From: Ixodes scapularis
Taxonomy: Eukaryota; Arthropoda; Arachnida; Ixodida; Ixodidae
Assembly (NCBI RefSeq): GCF_016920785.2
Contig: NW_024609880.1
Coordinates: 36,107,152-36,171,151, forward strand
Length of the DNA: 64,000 nucleotides
Direction of reading: 5' to 3'
Shown piece after piece: positions 24,201 to 32,494 of the stretch. Both the position numbers and the translations under genes were made by a program. The notes below the pieces were generated by a model, which made no database searches, was not told the DNA's origin, and saw nothing but the letters and a program-made list of their open reading frames with translations. The number at the start of each line of letters is the position of its first letter. The stretch's first letter is position 1.

Positions 24201-27200
24201 GCGCCCTGGAGTCGCCAACGCACCTTGGTTTGCGGAGACGACGTGACCTTCTCCGAGGGATCATCGGGTTGACCCATGCCAGTGTCATCTAGCCGGCTTT
24301 GCCGTCCGGTCCCTCTCCTGTCTACTCCTGCCTGACCTCGTCGCACGGCGACCCGACAGCCTTGGGACGTCCTCGACAAGGGAGGGGGCTTTACCCAATT
24401 TCCCCATCTTAGATCGCCCATGGGATTATCCCCTAACACACGGAAGCCAGAACGCGTGCAATTATGGATGTCTTCCGCCTTCCTCGACTTCGATGGCACC
24501 ATTGTCCGCCGAGATTGACCGGCGACACCGCGGCCAAGGATGTCTGGCCCTTCCGTGTGTGTGTCGCGTGTGGCAGTGCGAGGGAGAGGGAAATGGCGTG
24601 CCTGGCCGTTACAAGCAATGAACGATAGAGATTCCCTACTAGAGATGTGGGGAAAAGGGACGTTATAAAAGTAGAAGCCAGCGGCTGCTGCTGTGTGTTC
24701 TCTGGTGTTCTTGACAGTGTTCTCAAGTGTTCTTGAGATGATGTAACCCGTTCATATGTATATATAAAGAGTTATATTATTTAAGAAACACCCCTCCTGC
24801 TCCCTGGTCCTTCGCGATTGCGGCTTCCTCATGAGTTCCCGCCCTGGCTCGGTTCCCTGCCGTACCCAAGGTGCCCGGACAACCACGCGTTCCCAACAAG
24901 GGTCAGGAGGTTAGGGAGGTCTATGATCATAGGCGATATCTATATACATGAGGAGATGGATCCCGAATCCCGATCTCCCTGGTATGCATCAGAAAGTCGT
25001 GTATACATGGCCTTTCTGTGCTGTACGGAGGAGCGGACCTCTGACGGATCCACTCTTCCGGGTGCATGGGTGTTTCACTGACCTGGATCTGTGTCCAGGG
25101 CTTCTAATATATGACGCTCCAGGCTATTATTTACATTTAATCAGATTAGAAAGTGAAGACAGCGAGCAGTATCATACTCCCGCGATTATCAGCCTTACTG
25201 ATAAAATATGACCCCTTCTTTTGTCATTGAAACCTCATGAACATATCAGTGCTAAAACAAAAATCAATTATTGACGCACCGAATGCATTGATAAACAGCA
25301 AACATGCAGACCGTGATTTCGTTTTTTTTTTCTGTCTTTTTTTTTTTTTTTTTTTGCTTTCAAGTGCAGATATTATTGTTTAGTTTACTAAGGACATGCG
25401 ACAAATCCGTTTACAATTTTTGTGCGCCTTTTATTTTAGTAAGAACACATGGAAATATCGACATAAGCGATCCTTTTCTTGTTTTTAGTGCGTACCGTTC
25501 GCACAAGCTGCGGCCGTAATGACCGACACATTTGAGACGCCTTGCGAAATTCAATTTCCAAACGCATATACCTAAGATAGGGCACGCGAACGTAGTTTCT
25601 CAATAAGTTGTATAAGGCTGAGGCAGTAACATACTGTACACGACTTAATTTTCGCGGGCTGAAATTTTCACGAATCGGGTCAAGGCTGAAAATTAGAAAT
25701 TTTTCGCGGGTTCTAATTTCCGCGAATCGAGTGTAGCTTCCGTAGCGTTCATATCTTGCCCGAATTGTTCGTGGGACGTATTTCTCGCGAATTGTCGGCG
25801 ATTCGGGAAATTCGCAAAAATTAGGTCCTCGCGAAAATTTAGTCGTTTACAGTATTTAAAATAGAGGAAAAATAGCGGCCGTGCATTTTCTATGCGCTAA
25901 ACCGTCGTCGTCTGCTCAGTGGGTTGTGAGTTTGATTCCAGGGCAGATGGTCATTGTTTATATCTTTCGTTAATATGGCCATCACCTTGCTCATCGCCAG
26001 CCTCTACTTTGCTTCTTCGGCATTTATGCGTTCAGTAAGTCACCCGGGAGCGAGCTCGTAAACCAGCTTGCAGACAACATATAGAGGACAGAAAATTCAC
26101 AGCCTCCGAATTTGCTTGATTTCTAATATTTCATTACCCCCAATTTGAGCTCTAAAAAAATTAACATAAAACTTCTTGCGAAACTACGTTCGCATGCCCA
26201 ATTTCAGGTACGTACGTTTGGAGTTCCAATTTTACAAGGCGTACGTCAAATGGGTTGACACTTACGGTCGCACCCTGTATACTCGCAAGTGCAAACGTAA
26301 GCTGTAGTTTTGCTTTTCTATATATTTCAGACTACGTCTGTGTATCTATTTCTTCTTGGCCCCATGAGTGCCACTCACGGTACACCATTCCAGCGTTGTT
26401 GATGAGCACGTCCAGTCTGGGCTCCGTGAGCAGAATGTCCTTCGCGAACTTCCGCACCGATTTTAACGAGGCCAGGTCCAGGTGCTTGACTACGACTTTC
26501 TGCTGAGTACAGTCGAGTATCTCTTCGGCCGCTTCCTTCGCCTTGGTGATGTTCCGACAGGCGATGATGACGCGTGCCTTACGACGGGCCAGTTCCTTGG
26601 CCGTCTCCTTGCCTATACCTGTAGAACGAACGTGAGAACTAGATGTCACAAACAAAATCCTAACGTTTTACGCTGACATCGTGACCTAATTGCAGAAGTA
26701 AGATTATAAAGTAACTAATCACTACCTCGTTTAAACCTATATACGCAAACTCTAAAATTTGAATTTTAGAGTTTGCGTAGGTTTAAACTTTAAACTTTAG
26801 AAAAAACGTAATCGTTTTTTCTAAAGTTAGGCATTCCGCCATTAGACTAAAACTAATTGTATTTCAGTCCAGGACACTAAGCAGCGAAACGTCTTGAATA
26901 GTCCTTAAATCCTTCGCTGATGTTTATTAAATGGGATGAAGAACCTGTTCCTTTACAGCAAGTATGTGAATTGGTGAATTGAAATTGAAATTCTCGTGGA
27001 AGCGATAAGACGAAATATCATTCCACTCACTTCGTGACATTTTGTGACAAAGAAAAGTGTAAGTCGACAAAGGTCATATGCTTCGCCGAGTCTGCGAATT
27101 TCGCCTGATGAGTCACGTACTACCTTTCTTTGCGAGGTTGTAAGCTTGCTGCTGCATGCGGAGGGACGTACTAGAGAAGCGTACGGCTCCGTGCACGAAT

Positions 27201-30200
27201 TACCTCTCAATTTTTCCATTAAATTTTCCCTGAGACCACAAAAATCACAGTTCTTGGAAAAATTGTTTGTATCAACATTTTGTTTGAATTGCAATTGCAC
27301 TCAAGCGCGTTCCTTTACTTTCCCGTAAAAGCCCGTTCACACACTTGCGTTTGCTTACGACCGAGTTCTTGTGATCTCTTATGATATCTTATGTGAGAGA
27401 ACATACTGGCACGCTGGTGCCATCTGTTAACACAGAGGTGCCACCCGTTCGGTGGCCCTGGAACTGCGGTTCACTAGAGCAAAGATTCTGCAGTATATTT
27501 GCGAGATAAAATGTCCGTACCATCTAAGAGAAATGGTGGTTTGTAACACTGTAAAAGTTTTCCAAGCAAAAAAAAATGATGCGAAAAAAAATATACCGGA
27601 ATCGCAAGTGCCTCACGCCAGTGTGTTCCGCGTCGTAAGAGCTCACAAGAACTCGGTCGTAAGCAAACGCAAAATCGTGCGAACCAGCTCTTACGTCTCT
27701 TAAAGCTTCCTTCAGATAACCAAAACTCTGACTCTTAAGTTTTTGTTTGTGTGTTTTTTTTTCGTAATATCAAACATTGAGTTATTGCAATGAAGCCCAC
27801 CGCCCACTCCTCCGCAAAACAGTCGGAGTGATCATGCCGCTCTTCGCAAGCAAATGACGGGTCAGATATTTATAATCACAAACAACTTTAAAAAGACACT
27901 GAAAGGAAAAAAAAATTATCGTCCGAAACGATTTAAAACGATGCTTGGACGTTATCTTCAAAATTCGAAGCTTGGGAACAGTATTTGTGAAGTAAAAGCA
28001 AAAAAACAAAACAATTTTTAATAGCTGAATTTAAAGTTCCCGCGCAACCCCCGCCAATGCAGTGACGTCAAAGATTGAGTCGGGTTTCTCTCCCACCTTC
28101 GAGCCGTCCCGACCGGAAGTGTCGAGTTCTCCCGCGTCCGGCGATCAATCGCCCCTAGAGTAACTCTATATGCTACGCTTGCGTAGCATAGCATATATGC
28201 TATGCAAGCATATCTAACTGTATACAGTTATGCTACGCTTGCGTAGCGTAGCATATACAGTTACTCTAAATCGCGCCTTTCCGCGCGTGCCGCCTACCAC
28301 TGTGAGCAGACGACGCTTCATTCTCGAGTTTGAAATTCTTTTACGGCCCTTACATCGATCTCTTTTTTTTTTTTTTTTTTTTAACGGTGCGAGGTTGAAG
28401 AGGACGCGCAGTGGATTTTTGTGAGCGACGTCGCGCCAATGCTGCGTGAAATGCTGCCCCGGAGGAGTCACAACCGAAACTACTACGGTGCACGGACACC
28501 AAACCCAGCTGTTTCGACCGTTTTACAAATTCCTTTTCAAAGTCTGGGAGGTCGCCGGGCACCGGGAACTTTGTCCGATTCGCCGACTCTCCGAGCACTC
28601 GCAATGCCACATGTCCCGAGCGCTGTCATGTTTTCCGAGGTAGGATAAAAAGCCAGGAGACGACATCCCCTTCCGGATTCCGATATATCAAAAGACGCAA
28701 TTGTGAACGCATTACGAACGCGTAAGGCGTTCGCAAATGCGTAAAAAAAAAAACATGTTTTACGAATGGTGTTATTAAATATTATATAAATGTATCTTTC
28801 AAAGCTTTTAAATTTCATATCCGATATTAGGTCACAAAAAAAGCAATGAGGAAGAGAAAATCGTTAAAAATAAAAAGCGCGCTTTCTTGCGTTGTGTTCT
28901 TTTTTTCTTTTTTTTTACGTGTCTATGATTATAGGTTAAATCATTTTAGTCAACAACAAAAAAATTACGACCTTTGGGGTGTCAGTGCTCCTCCTTTAAA
29001 GGGGTACTCCGGCGATTTTATGAGCAACCCCACCTAACTGTATTTTCGAAATCGCCATCTTCCCCTCTTTCCGATATGCTATTTAGCATCGCGAAATTCA
29101 AGATAGTTATTGTGAAATCTCCAAATGAAAATGACGCCAAAACCAAGATTCAAATATACTCGCGCTTCTCATTGGCGTGACGTCACGGGATGTCACGGGA
29201 TGACGTCATCCCGTGACGTCATCCCGTCACGCCCGTGACGTCACGGGATGACGTCACGGGCGTGACGTCACGGAGAACACTGGGAATGCGGCTGTAATCA
29301 CGCTCGGTGTCCAAATGTCCCGCGCATACACAAATGACTTTAGACTCGGCGTCCCTCAAACTGATGAGCCTGCACCAAGTGCTTCGACGTGGTTCGTCGA
29401 ATGGCAAGCGGTGAAACTGCAACTGTTTGTTTTTAACCACCGGACTGCAGAAGCTGTAATTCGGGCACTTCGGTGCACTGCTGCCTTTCGGCATAGCGAC
29501 CGAGCGATCGATCACCAACGATGTAAACACTACTCGAGCAGCCACAAAACGAAAGTCTGCTCTGCGAACGCAACAGCGCCGGCTTTCCTGCACGGCCTGG
29601 ATGCTTTGCTCGTCATGTGACTGAATTCGGCAAATAGCGGCGCCGCGCATGGAAAAAAGAAAAAGCGGAGAACTGCAGACTAACCTAGAACGCCATATAC
29701 AAACCGACGCCATTTTTCTCGACTTTTCGAAGGCATTTGACCATGTTCCCCATCAACGTGTGCTTTCTAAACTATCATCCCTCAACTTAGATCCCCCTGC
29801 ATATTCATGGATTAACAGCTTTCTCGCGTCTCGTATTCAATACACGGTTGTTAACGAGCATGAATCAAAGCTAACAAACCTCACTTCAGGTGTACCTCAG
29901 GGTTCCGTCCTTGGCCCGCTGCTTTTTCTTATTTTTATTAACGACCTCCCACATGACATCTCCTGCAAAATACGACTTTTCGCCGATGACTGCGTCATCT
30001 ATAACACCGTCTCAACAGACACTGATAATCTTTTGCTTCAAAATGATCTCATAAAAATTAACGACTGATGCGGAAAATGGCTCATGTCGCTTAACAAATC
30101 TAAGTGTAAGCTAATCCATTTTACCCGCAAGAAAACTCATTTACCCTTTCATTATACCCTAGACAAAGACGTGATCGAATCAATTTCAATGTATAAATAT

Positions 30201-32166
30201 CTTGGCCTTAGACTAACGCCTGACCTCTCATGGAAACCTCATATCAAAGCCATTTCTGCAGAGGCTTCCCAGACCCTCGGATTCATGAGACGTAATCTGC
30301 GAGACGCCCCTCCCCAAGTCCGAAAGTTGGCATATGAAAGTTATGTAAGGCCAAAATTAGAATATACATCTGCAATCTGGAGTCCTCATCAAGTCTATCT
30401 AATCAATCACCTGGAGTCAGTACAAAACCGAGCCGCCCGATTTATCTTATCATCGTATGACCACTTCACTAGTGTCTCTTCTCTAAAAAGTCAACTCGGG
30501 CATATACCCTTACTCATTCGAAGGAAACTCTCCCGTTTATGCCTTCTTCATAAAATTTATTATCATTGCCCAGAACTAAAGAACGCCCTGCTCTCACCCC
30601 CCGATAAAATATTCTTCCGCCTAAACAACTCTTGTGCAATAAAACGTATTTCGATCTGCTAAAATTAACTCATTCAACGAATCATTCCTCCCATATACCA
30701 TCACACAGTAGAACCAGTTGCCATCCTCCATCGTCAGCAGCTATGATGGAACAGTGTTTTACGATAATTTACTAGCCCATTATGTATAATTTCTCATGTT
30801 CTTGTTTATAGTTACTGTTATTGTTCTACTACTGCGTCTGCTATCGTATTCTTCGTTTTACTGCCCCCCCCCCCCCTTATGTAATGCCCTAACCGGGCCC
30901 TTAAGGTGAAAGTAAATGAAATAAATGAAAGGTGGCGAAAGCAGGGGAACATACGCCGAGGCGCGTGAAACGACCCGGCGTAGAGGCGGCTTTCCTGCAC
31001 GTTAGTGGACGCTTTGTTCCTCACGTGATGGATCTCAGCGAATAGCGGTGTGGCGGTGCGGGGAAAACAAATGCGCAACTCTGCTCCCCCTTCAGAGCCA
31101 GAGTTGCGCGTTCATCCCCGTAGCGCCGTCTTTCGTGTATGGCGTGTTTATCCAGCTCCTCACATGACTGAATTCGGCGAATAGCAGCGCCGCGCGTTCG
31201 AGGCTCGCGGCGCGCTCCTGGCTTCCGTCGGTAATTTTCGTCACATCTCAAATTATGCTACAAAATGTGGATCTGAATATTATTTAACAAAACCTTTAGG
31301 AAACATTCGCCGGCTATTTATTGTTTATGATCGCGGTGCTAGTGAGGTAGGCGCTCACCCAATAGGCGACGTGGATTTGGCTGACGTGTTGCGGTTCCGC
31401 GGAAGCATCGCAGTGAAAAGGCAGAGAGTTTTTGAAGGAAAGAAAATGTAAAAAAATCCGGTTTAAAAAAAAAAAAAAAATTTTTTTTTTTTACTAGTAT
31501 TTTTTGGGGGGTGGGTTTCTTTTCACACATTTTACGACGTGCGAGGGATGAAATATGATTTCAAAATCGTTTCATGGTACCTTTACGCGTCTACCTTTTT
31601 TGCGGTTTCCCCGTCTCTTGTGATTCGGGCAACCCGTTTCGCGCGCTTTCGGCACCGCGGGTCGCCCCCGTCGGTGGAGGAGGTTTCTGCGTCGTCCGGT
31701 GAAAATCTGACGCCACTGATATCTAGTTATTCTCTCCGTGCCCGCTGGCTTGCCCGAACCCAAAAAAACGTAAAAAACGCAAAAAAAAAAAAAAAAAAAA
31801 GTTAGACGTTTAAATACGATTGCAGGGCCCGCAGATTCATCAGGTGTGCAGCAAAGGGCGTGTGTCTAGCACGATGTGTGGGCAGCGTGACTGCGGCTTT
31901 GGAGCTTCTTATCGTGAAGAAAGGTTACCTGAGCTTCCTCCGGTGACGATGACCGTCTTGCCTTCCATCAGTTGCGTGGACCTGCAGACGCCCTTTCCGC
32001 TGTGAAGGAGCATGTCGAGGGCCTGCACCAGAAACAGGCGCACGCTGTCGAAGAGCAGAAGGAGCGTAAATATCGTTGACATCGCCCCAAAAGTGATCCA
32101 GAGTACCGTGGAGATGGTTCCGCTGTACGTCGACTGTGGCATCGGGGTGAAGTGCACTTCCTCCAT
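6021..32166 (-). CDS. Retinol dehydrogenase-like short-chain dehydrogenase/reductase, six exons
   Basis: Joined exons are 32166-31929, 26618-26379, 19525-19433, 16112-15918, 12244-12135 and 6272-6021, giving 1128 nt and 375 residues with no internal stop. Residues 17-50 form a hydrophobic N-terminal anchor. TGGSSGIG (75-82) is the NADP(H) loop, R101 in ACRN suggests NADPH use, NNAG is at 153-156, N178 is the structural Asn, S206 the catalytic Ser, Y234 the catalytic Tyr. The HPG segment in exon 5 matches the RDH family. The family (SDR7C, RDH11-14) reduces or oxidises retinoids and other lipid carbonyls at the ER or mitochondrial membrane. Here Tyr+4 is Gln238 instead of the catalytic Lys, so activity is in doubt. 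The ATG at 32166 has A at -3 and G at +4. At 375 aa it is longer than the usual 310-340, owing to both termini. Confidence 0.9.
6898..6986. repeat. Foldback (palindromic) repeat
   Basis: Two arms of about 42 bp pair almost perfectly around 6942-6945. The arm contains GGGACGAAAAGACACGG. Similar cores occur in the palindromes near 16590 and 61830, so this belongs to a shared foldback family. Confidence 0.6.
7150..7448. repeat. Minisatellite, about 18-bp units
   Basis: Roughly 15 degenerate units related to GATGGATGTAATGGCAC run in tandem, with occasional longer spacers. Apparent minus-strand proteins here, rich in His and Pro, are translations of the repeat. Confidence 0.75.
7865..8675. mobile_element. 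Foldback element with about 130-bp inverted arms
   Basis: The left arm 7865-7998 and the right arm 8545-8675 match in inverted orientation, including CCACTGATCTCTATT at the outer edge and GTCGCCACCGG further in. The 550-bp centre has no gene. It lies in intron 5 of the SDR gene. Confidence 0.6.
9033..9262 (+). mobile_element. tRNA-derived SINE, copy 1
   Basis: A polymerase III B box (GGGTTCATACC) follows an A-box-like segment by about 55 bp. The body after it (GTGCGGTCG, GATGCACGTTAAA, CTGGCTA) is shared with copies near 33.5, 49.3 and 49.8 kb. Tick tRNA-derived SINEs such as Ruka have this architecture; identity with Ruka is not checked. Confidence 0.65.
9765..10926 (+). pseudogene. Non-LTR reverse transcriptase relic
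   Basis: Scattered frames match the RT of the LINE at 29668-30929. FTDDCVIYR near 9770 corresponds to its catalytic FADDCVIY box. A segment at 9950-10030 matches the KYLG region, 10170-10390 matches the ESVQN-AARF and RRKISRL region, and 10800-10926 is the C-terminus with IKDWKDLP. There are many stops and shifts, so the copy is old. A foldback element has split it at 10452. Confidence 0.7.
10453..10794. mobile_element. Foldback element inserted in the LINE relic, 8-bp target duplication
   Basis: acgaagca occurs at 10445-10452 and 10795-10802, and the reverse transcriptase reading resumes directly after it. Inside are two copies of a head motif (TTTGGGCTAGTTGGTTGAAC) and inverted arms containing GTTAAAAGCGCTAAAAACG. 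No coding capacity. Confidence 0.65.
11101..11170 (-). mobile_element. 3' end of a LINE with (ATCC)n tail
   Basis: On the minus strand GGCTAGGTGGCG is followed by AAGCTACCGCCCG and a CATCCATCC tail. The same sequence ends the minus-strand LINE at 40878-43345, so this is a strongly 5'-truncated relative. Confidence 0.55.
11338..11395 (+). mobile_element. 3' end fragment of a LINE
   Basis: TGCAATGCCCTCGGGCCC and AATTAAATGAAAT match the terminal 60 bp of the LINE ending at 30929 (TGTAATGCCC, GGGCCCTTAAGG, AAATGAAATAAATG). Only the tail is present. Confidence 0.5.
12135..12244 (-). CDS. SDR gene exon 5
   Basis: The acceptor cgacag precedes a phase-1 start, and the donor is gtttgt. The exon encodes GIQVNAVHPGTVKTAM and onward, the proline-containing cofactor/substrate segment conserved after the active site in RDH proteins. 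It reads into exon 6 in phase 0. Confidence 0.9.
12300..13600. other. Intronic DNA without recognisable gene
   Basis: Holds poly-T/poly-G tracts near 12370 and 12860 and GC-rich repetitive sequence at 13050-13500. Open frames here lack motifs and codon sense. Part of intron 4 of the SDR gene. Confidence 0.4.
13608..13838. repeat. Inverted repeat, about 100-bp arms
   Basis: CACCTTCTATAGATAACAA and AATGAGATGGCGTCATC near 13620-13665 recur inverted at 13785-13838. A short centre separates the arms. Confidence 0.6.
13891..13970 (-). tRNA. tRNA-Tyr-like pseudogene or SINE head
   Basis: On the minus strand the 7-bp acceptor arms CCGTCGA and TCGACGG pair perfectly with a trailing A. TAGCTCAGCTGGTAGAG is a standard D arm, and GCTGGTTCGATA a T arm with one base lost on its 3' side. 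Layout and arms resemble eukaryotic tRNA-Tyr. The anticodon arm is replaced by GATAGCTGTC-type sequence with no GTA loop, so I regard it as a decayed tRNA or a SINE head. Confidence 0.5.
14678..15110. mobile_element. Two tandem MITEs with AAGTTCGTCTG ends
   Basis: Copies at 14678-14872 and 14914-15110 each begin AAGTTCGTCTG...AGGGGTTG and end with the inverted match CAACCCCTGC or CAGCCCCTGC then CAAGAAGCAGA. Both carry CCAATcAGAGC-like and GACGTCA motifs inside. A truncated third copy occurs at 62020-62090. Confidence 0.65.
15490..15644. repeat. Foldback repeat
   Basis: Purine-rich left arm (CTCAAGAAGGTAGGGCGAGG) and its inverted match ending CCACCTTCTTGAG pair over about 70 bp around 15565. 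Confidence 0.65.
15918..16112 (-). CDS. SDR gene exon 4 (active site)
   Basis: The acceptor is cttcag and the donor gtagga; phases are 1 and 1. It encodes NLTSLMHH with the catalytic Ser206, then TYSHTQMA where RDH relatives have Tyr-x-x-Ser-Lys. Tyr234 is present and the Lys position is CAG (Gln238). The following FELARRL aligns without gaps, so the substitution is not an alignment artefact. Confidence 0.9.
16565..16664. repeat. Foldback repeat with conserved head
   Basis: Arms of about 48 bp (GCGCGAACAAAGCAGGACGA, ending in ...GGACAGGCGC) pair around 16612. Directly left, at 16530-16541, is the asymmetric head GGGCTAGTTGGC, as in the foldbacks at 10453 and 61798. Confidence 0.65.
16727..17665. 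repeat. Minisatellite of about 56-bp units, split by a MITE
   Basis: Units contain TTCCCCGCTAAATTTAGCGG and ATTGACGTCACGTGACCTCA. Part of two units lies at 16727-16822 and about four more at 17397-17665. Each unit holds a palindromic CGCTAAATTTAGCG, a CRE-like TGACGTCA and an E-box-like CACGTGA. Confidence 0.75.
16823..17396. mobile_element. 574-bp hAT MITE, copy 1
   Basis: Ends CAACGTTACTAAAACACTCA and its inverted match flank a non-coding centre. The target duplication acttggac at 16815-16822 and 17397-17404 is exact and 8 bp long. A second copy is at 59990-60584. The insertion is in the minisatellite, so the array predates it. Confidence 0.85.
17873..19304. mobile_element. hAT-type element with AGTATTTG subterminal arrays
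   Basis: The left end is CAGACTTGGGCC and the right end, minus strand, CAGTGTTGTGCC. Both are followed by 100-200 bp of AAATACT/AGTATCTTG motifs. I see no exact 8-bp duplication, so the limits are provisional. A plus-strand frame around 18015-18230 (Leu, Glu, Lys-rich, coiled-coil-like) may be a remnant of its gene but has no diagnostic motif. Confidence 0.5.
19433..19525 (-). CDS. SDR gene exon 3
   Basis: The acceptor is ccacag and the donor gtgagt, with phase 1 on both sides. The 31 codons encode LTEDGYEVTFQTNYLGPFLL, the helix carrying the structural Asn178 of classical SDRs. Joins exon 2 through a split Gln codon and exon 4 through a split Glu codon. Confidence 0.9.
19798..20868. repeat. 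Duplicated composite satellite (two about 0.5-0.6 kb units)
   Basis: Unit 1 (19798-20284) and unit 2 (20285-20868) both start TTTTTAGAGCGCAACTCTTA. Each contains three internal mini-arrays in order: GGACCTCGGGTTCCTTCG, TTGCATGCAACCTG, and GATGACGTCATCAGTGACGT. All six frames are open across the arrays, producing repetitive spurious proteins. It lies near the start of intron 2. Confidence 0.75.
20923..21447. mobile_element. TTAA-flanked MITE, copy 1
   Basis: TTAAAGGGGCGGTGCAACGA at the left and its inverted match at the right both end in TTAA (20923-20926, 21444-21447), a piggyBac-type target. GGTCACGTGACC repeats lie on both sides, so it inserted into that array. Internal sequence is shared, inverted, with the element at 50112-50841. 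Confidence 0.75.
21448..21565. repeat. GGTCACGTGACC array
   Basis: Six or so units of the palindrome GGTCACGTGACC with C-rich spacers continue an array begun at 20878-20922, interrupted by the TTAA MITE. Confidence 0.7.
22105..22530. mobile_element. Foldback element with about 200-bp arms
   Basis: TGGTGCCTGGA and CGACTGGTGTGTTTA at 22108-22147 recur inverted at 22495-22530, and GTCATGCTGT...CCTGG matches further in. No gene inside. Related GC-rich repetitive sequence continues to 22850. Confidence 0.6.
22923..23308. mobile_element. MITE with AAGGCCCGTTCAC ends, copy 1
   Basis: Terminal repeats AAGGCCCGTTCACAGTCTTG and its inverted match enclose about 380 bp. Interior features shared with the next copy include TTTCCGAGGTCAAATGTGCG and GGTTTAAGAAGTTTTAAGG. 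Confidence 0.75.
23314..24078. mobile_element. MITE copy 2, carrying two nested MITEs at TTAA
   Basis: Same ends and interior as copy 1. At its TTAA (matching 23250-23256 of copy 1) it contains two extra elements, 23644-23824 and 23829-24011, separated and flanked by TTAA (23640-23643, 23825-23828, 24012-24015). After them the host sequence GAAGTTTTAAGGAACCCAGG resumes exactly. Confidence 0.8.
24083..24898 (+). mobile_element. Solo LTR of an LTR retrotransposon
   Basis: It starts TGTTG and ends CAACA, with the 4-bp direct repeat AGGG at 24079-24082 and 24899-24902. A TATA-like TTATAAAAG is at 24665-24673 and an AT-rich signal TATATAAAGAG near 24762. There are no primer-binding site, gag or pol on either side, so recombination has probably removed the body. 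Orientation is taken from the TATA position. Confidence 0.65.
25556..26262. repeat. Inverted pair of CCAAACG-type repeats
   Basis: ATTTCCAAACGCATATACCT with GGGCACGCGAACGTAGTTTC at 25556-25615 recurs inverted at 26167-26250. A third relative is at 16410-16490. The pair brackets the CTGTA MITE and a non-coding stretch. Confidence 0.5.
25634..25852. mobile_element. Tc1/mariner-like MITE
   Basis: Ends CTGTACACGACTTAATTTTC and CTGTAAACGACTAAATTTTC (minus strand) are each preceded by TA (25632-25633, 25853-25854). The 219-bp interior is AT-rich with TTCGCGAA-type motifs. TA duplication and size fit a mariner-type MITE. Confidence 0.7.
26379..26618 (-). CDS. SDR gene exon 2 (Rossmann fold core)
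   Basis: The acceptor is ctacag and the donor gtgagt. The 80 codons complete TGGSSGIG, then give VIIACRN (NADPH-type Arg101), HLDLASLKSV (Asp contacting adenine) and NNAG. A closer gt within ATGgtgtac was considered as donor, but only the later gtgagt keeps phase 1 for exon 3. Confidence 0.9.
26729..26828. repeat. Two adjacent hairpin palindromes
   Basis: ACGCAAACTCTAAAATT pairs with its inverse at 26729-26788, and AACTTTAGAAAAAACG pairs with its inverse at 26790-26828. Confidence 0.65.
27329..27689. mobile_element. MITE related to the GGCCCGTTCAC family
   Basis: The left AAGCCCGTTCACACACTTGC and right inverted end AAGAACTCGGTCGTAAGC...GTGCGAACCAGC enclose about 360 bp. Interior GCCCTGGAACTGCGGTTCAC parallels copy 1 at 22923. 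Confidence 0.65.
28157..28267. repeat. Large palindrome
   Basis: Starts AGAGTAACT and ends AGTTACTCT. ATGCTACGC/GCGTAGCAT modules alternate inside, giving a 111-bp imperfect palindrome with smaller hairpins in each half. Confidence 0.7.
28996..29275. mobile_element. MITE end and TGACGTCA palindrome cluster
   Basis: TTTAAAGGGGTACTCCGGCG at 28996 has the layout of the TTTAAAGG-type MITE ends; no matching right end is seen. At 29180-29275 GTGACGTCACGGGATG units run in both orientations. Confidence 0.4.
29279..29494 (-). pseudogene. THAP-type zinc finger N-terminal exon fragment
   Basis: From ATG at 29494 the frame reads MPKGSSAPKC, then FHRLPFDEPRRSTWCRLI and VCAGHL. This matches the THAP order Cys-x-Cys, FHRFP, Trp, Cys-x2-His, found in P-element transposases and host regulators. 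The frame runs into the CRE-like palindromes after RIPSVL, and no further exon is visible. A repeat and a LINE lie upstream. It is probably a leftover of a P-like element. Confidence 0.45.
29668..30929 (+). mobile_element. 5'-truncated non-LTR retrotransposon
   Basis: The reverse transcriptase region (29668-30662) is in one frame apart from a single TGA at 30066-30068. FLDFSKAFDHVPH carries the first catalytic Asp, SGVPQGSVLGPLLF the fingers/palm signature, and FADD the catalytic pair. The thumb and C-terminus follow (AARFIL, RRKLSRLC). The TGA sits where relatives have Trp before CGKWL. After the stop are a poly-C tract and the terminal AAATGAAATAAATGAAA. The endonuclease half is missing. 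It is Jockey/CR1/L2-like; the clade is not resolved. Confidence 0.8.
30930..31210 (-). repeat. Dispersed GC-rich repeat with CGCTATTCGCC motif
   Basis: Shares GCAGGGGAAC, GGCTTTCCTGCACG and GAATAGCGGCGCCGCGC with copies at 38640-38885 and 46150-46430 (opposite strand) and with 29575-29655. Each copy is itself partly inverted (two CGCTATTCGCCGA stretches). Confidence 0.55.
31929..32166 (-). CDS. SDR gene exon 1 (start, membrane anchor)
   Basis: ATG at 32166 in good context (A at -3, G at +4) starts MEEVHFTPMPQ. A 30-residue hydrophobic stretch and the beta strand TVIVTGGSS follow, and the donor is gtaacc. An in-frame TTG two codons upstream is ignored. No splice acceptor is evident just upstream, so this is probably the first coding exon. 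Confidence 0.85.
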
Positions 32167-32494
32167 ATTCAAGTTAAATGTTTTGGTTGTCCCTTTCCTT
32201 TTTTTGTCTTGTTTTAAGCGAAGCCCCTATTGAGACCGGGCGACGAAGCTCGGTCGGTCACCTAAAAGAAGCAGGAAACAAGGAAAGAAAGGTCACCTCG
32301 CGTAACAAATGATGAACGAAACATCGTAATAAAACTCGAGACTCAGGAACACAGAAGTGGACGAACACAACATGGCGTTTCGGATATATCTAACGCTTTA
32401 TTACGGTTTCGGGAGGTCGGGGAGTACTGTGAGCGAAAAACTGTGTTCTTGCATTATGAGCAACGTCATAGATGAGCCAAATCTCTGCTTAGAC
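32167..32494. other. 5' flank of the SDR gene
   Basis: Contains a purine/pyrimidine-rich segment near 32190-32215 and no TATA box at a fitting distance. It could be 5' UTR or promoter; nothing more can be said. Confidence 0.3.
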
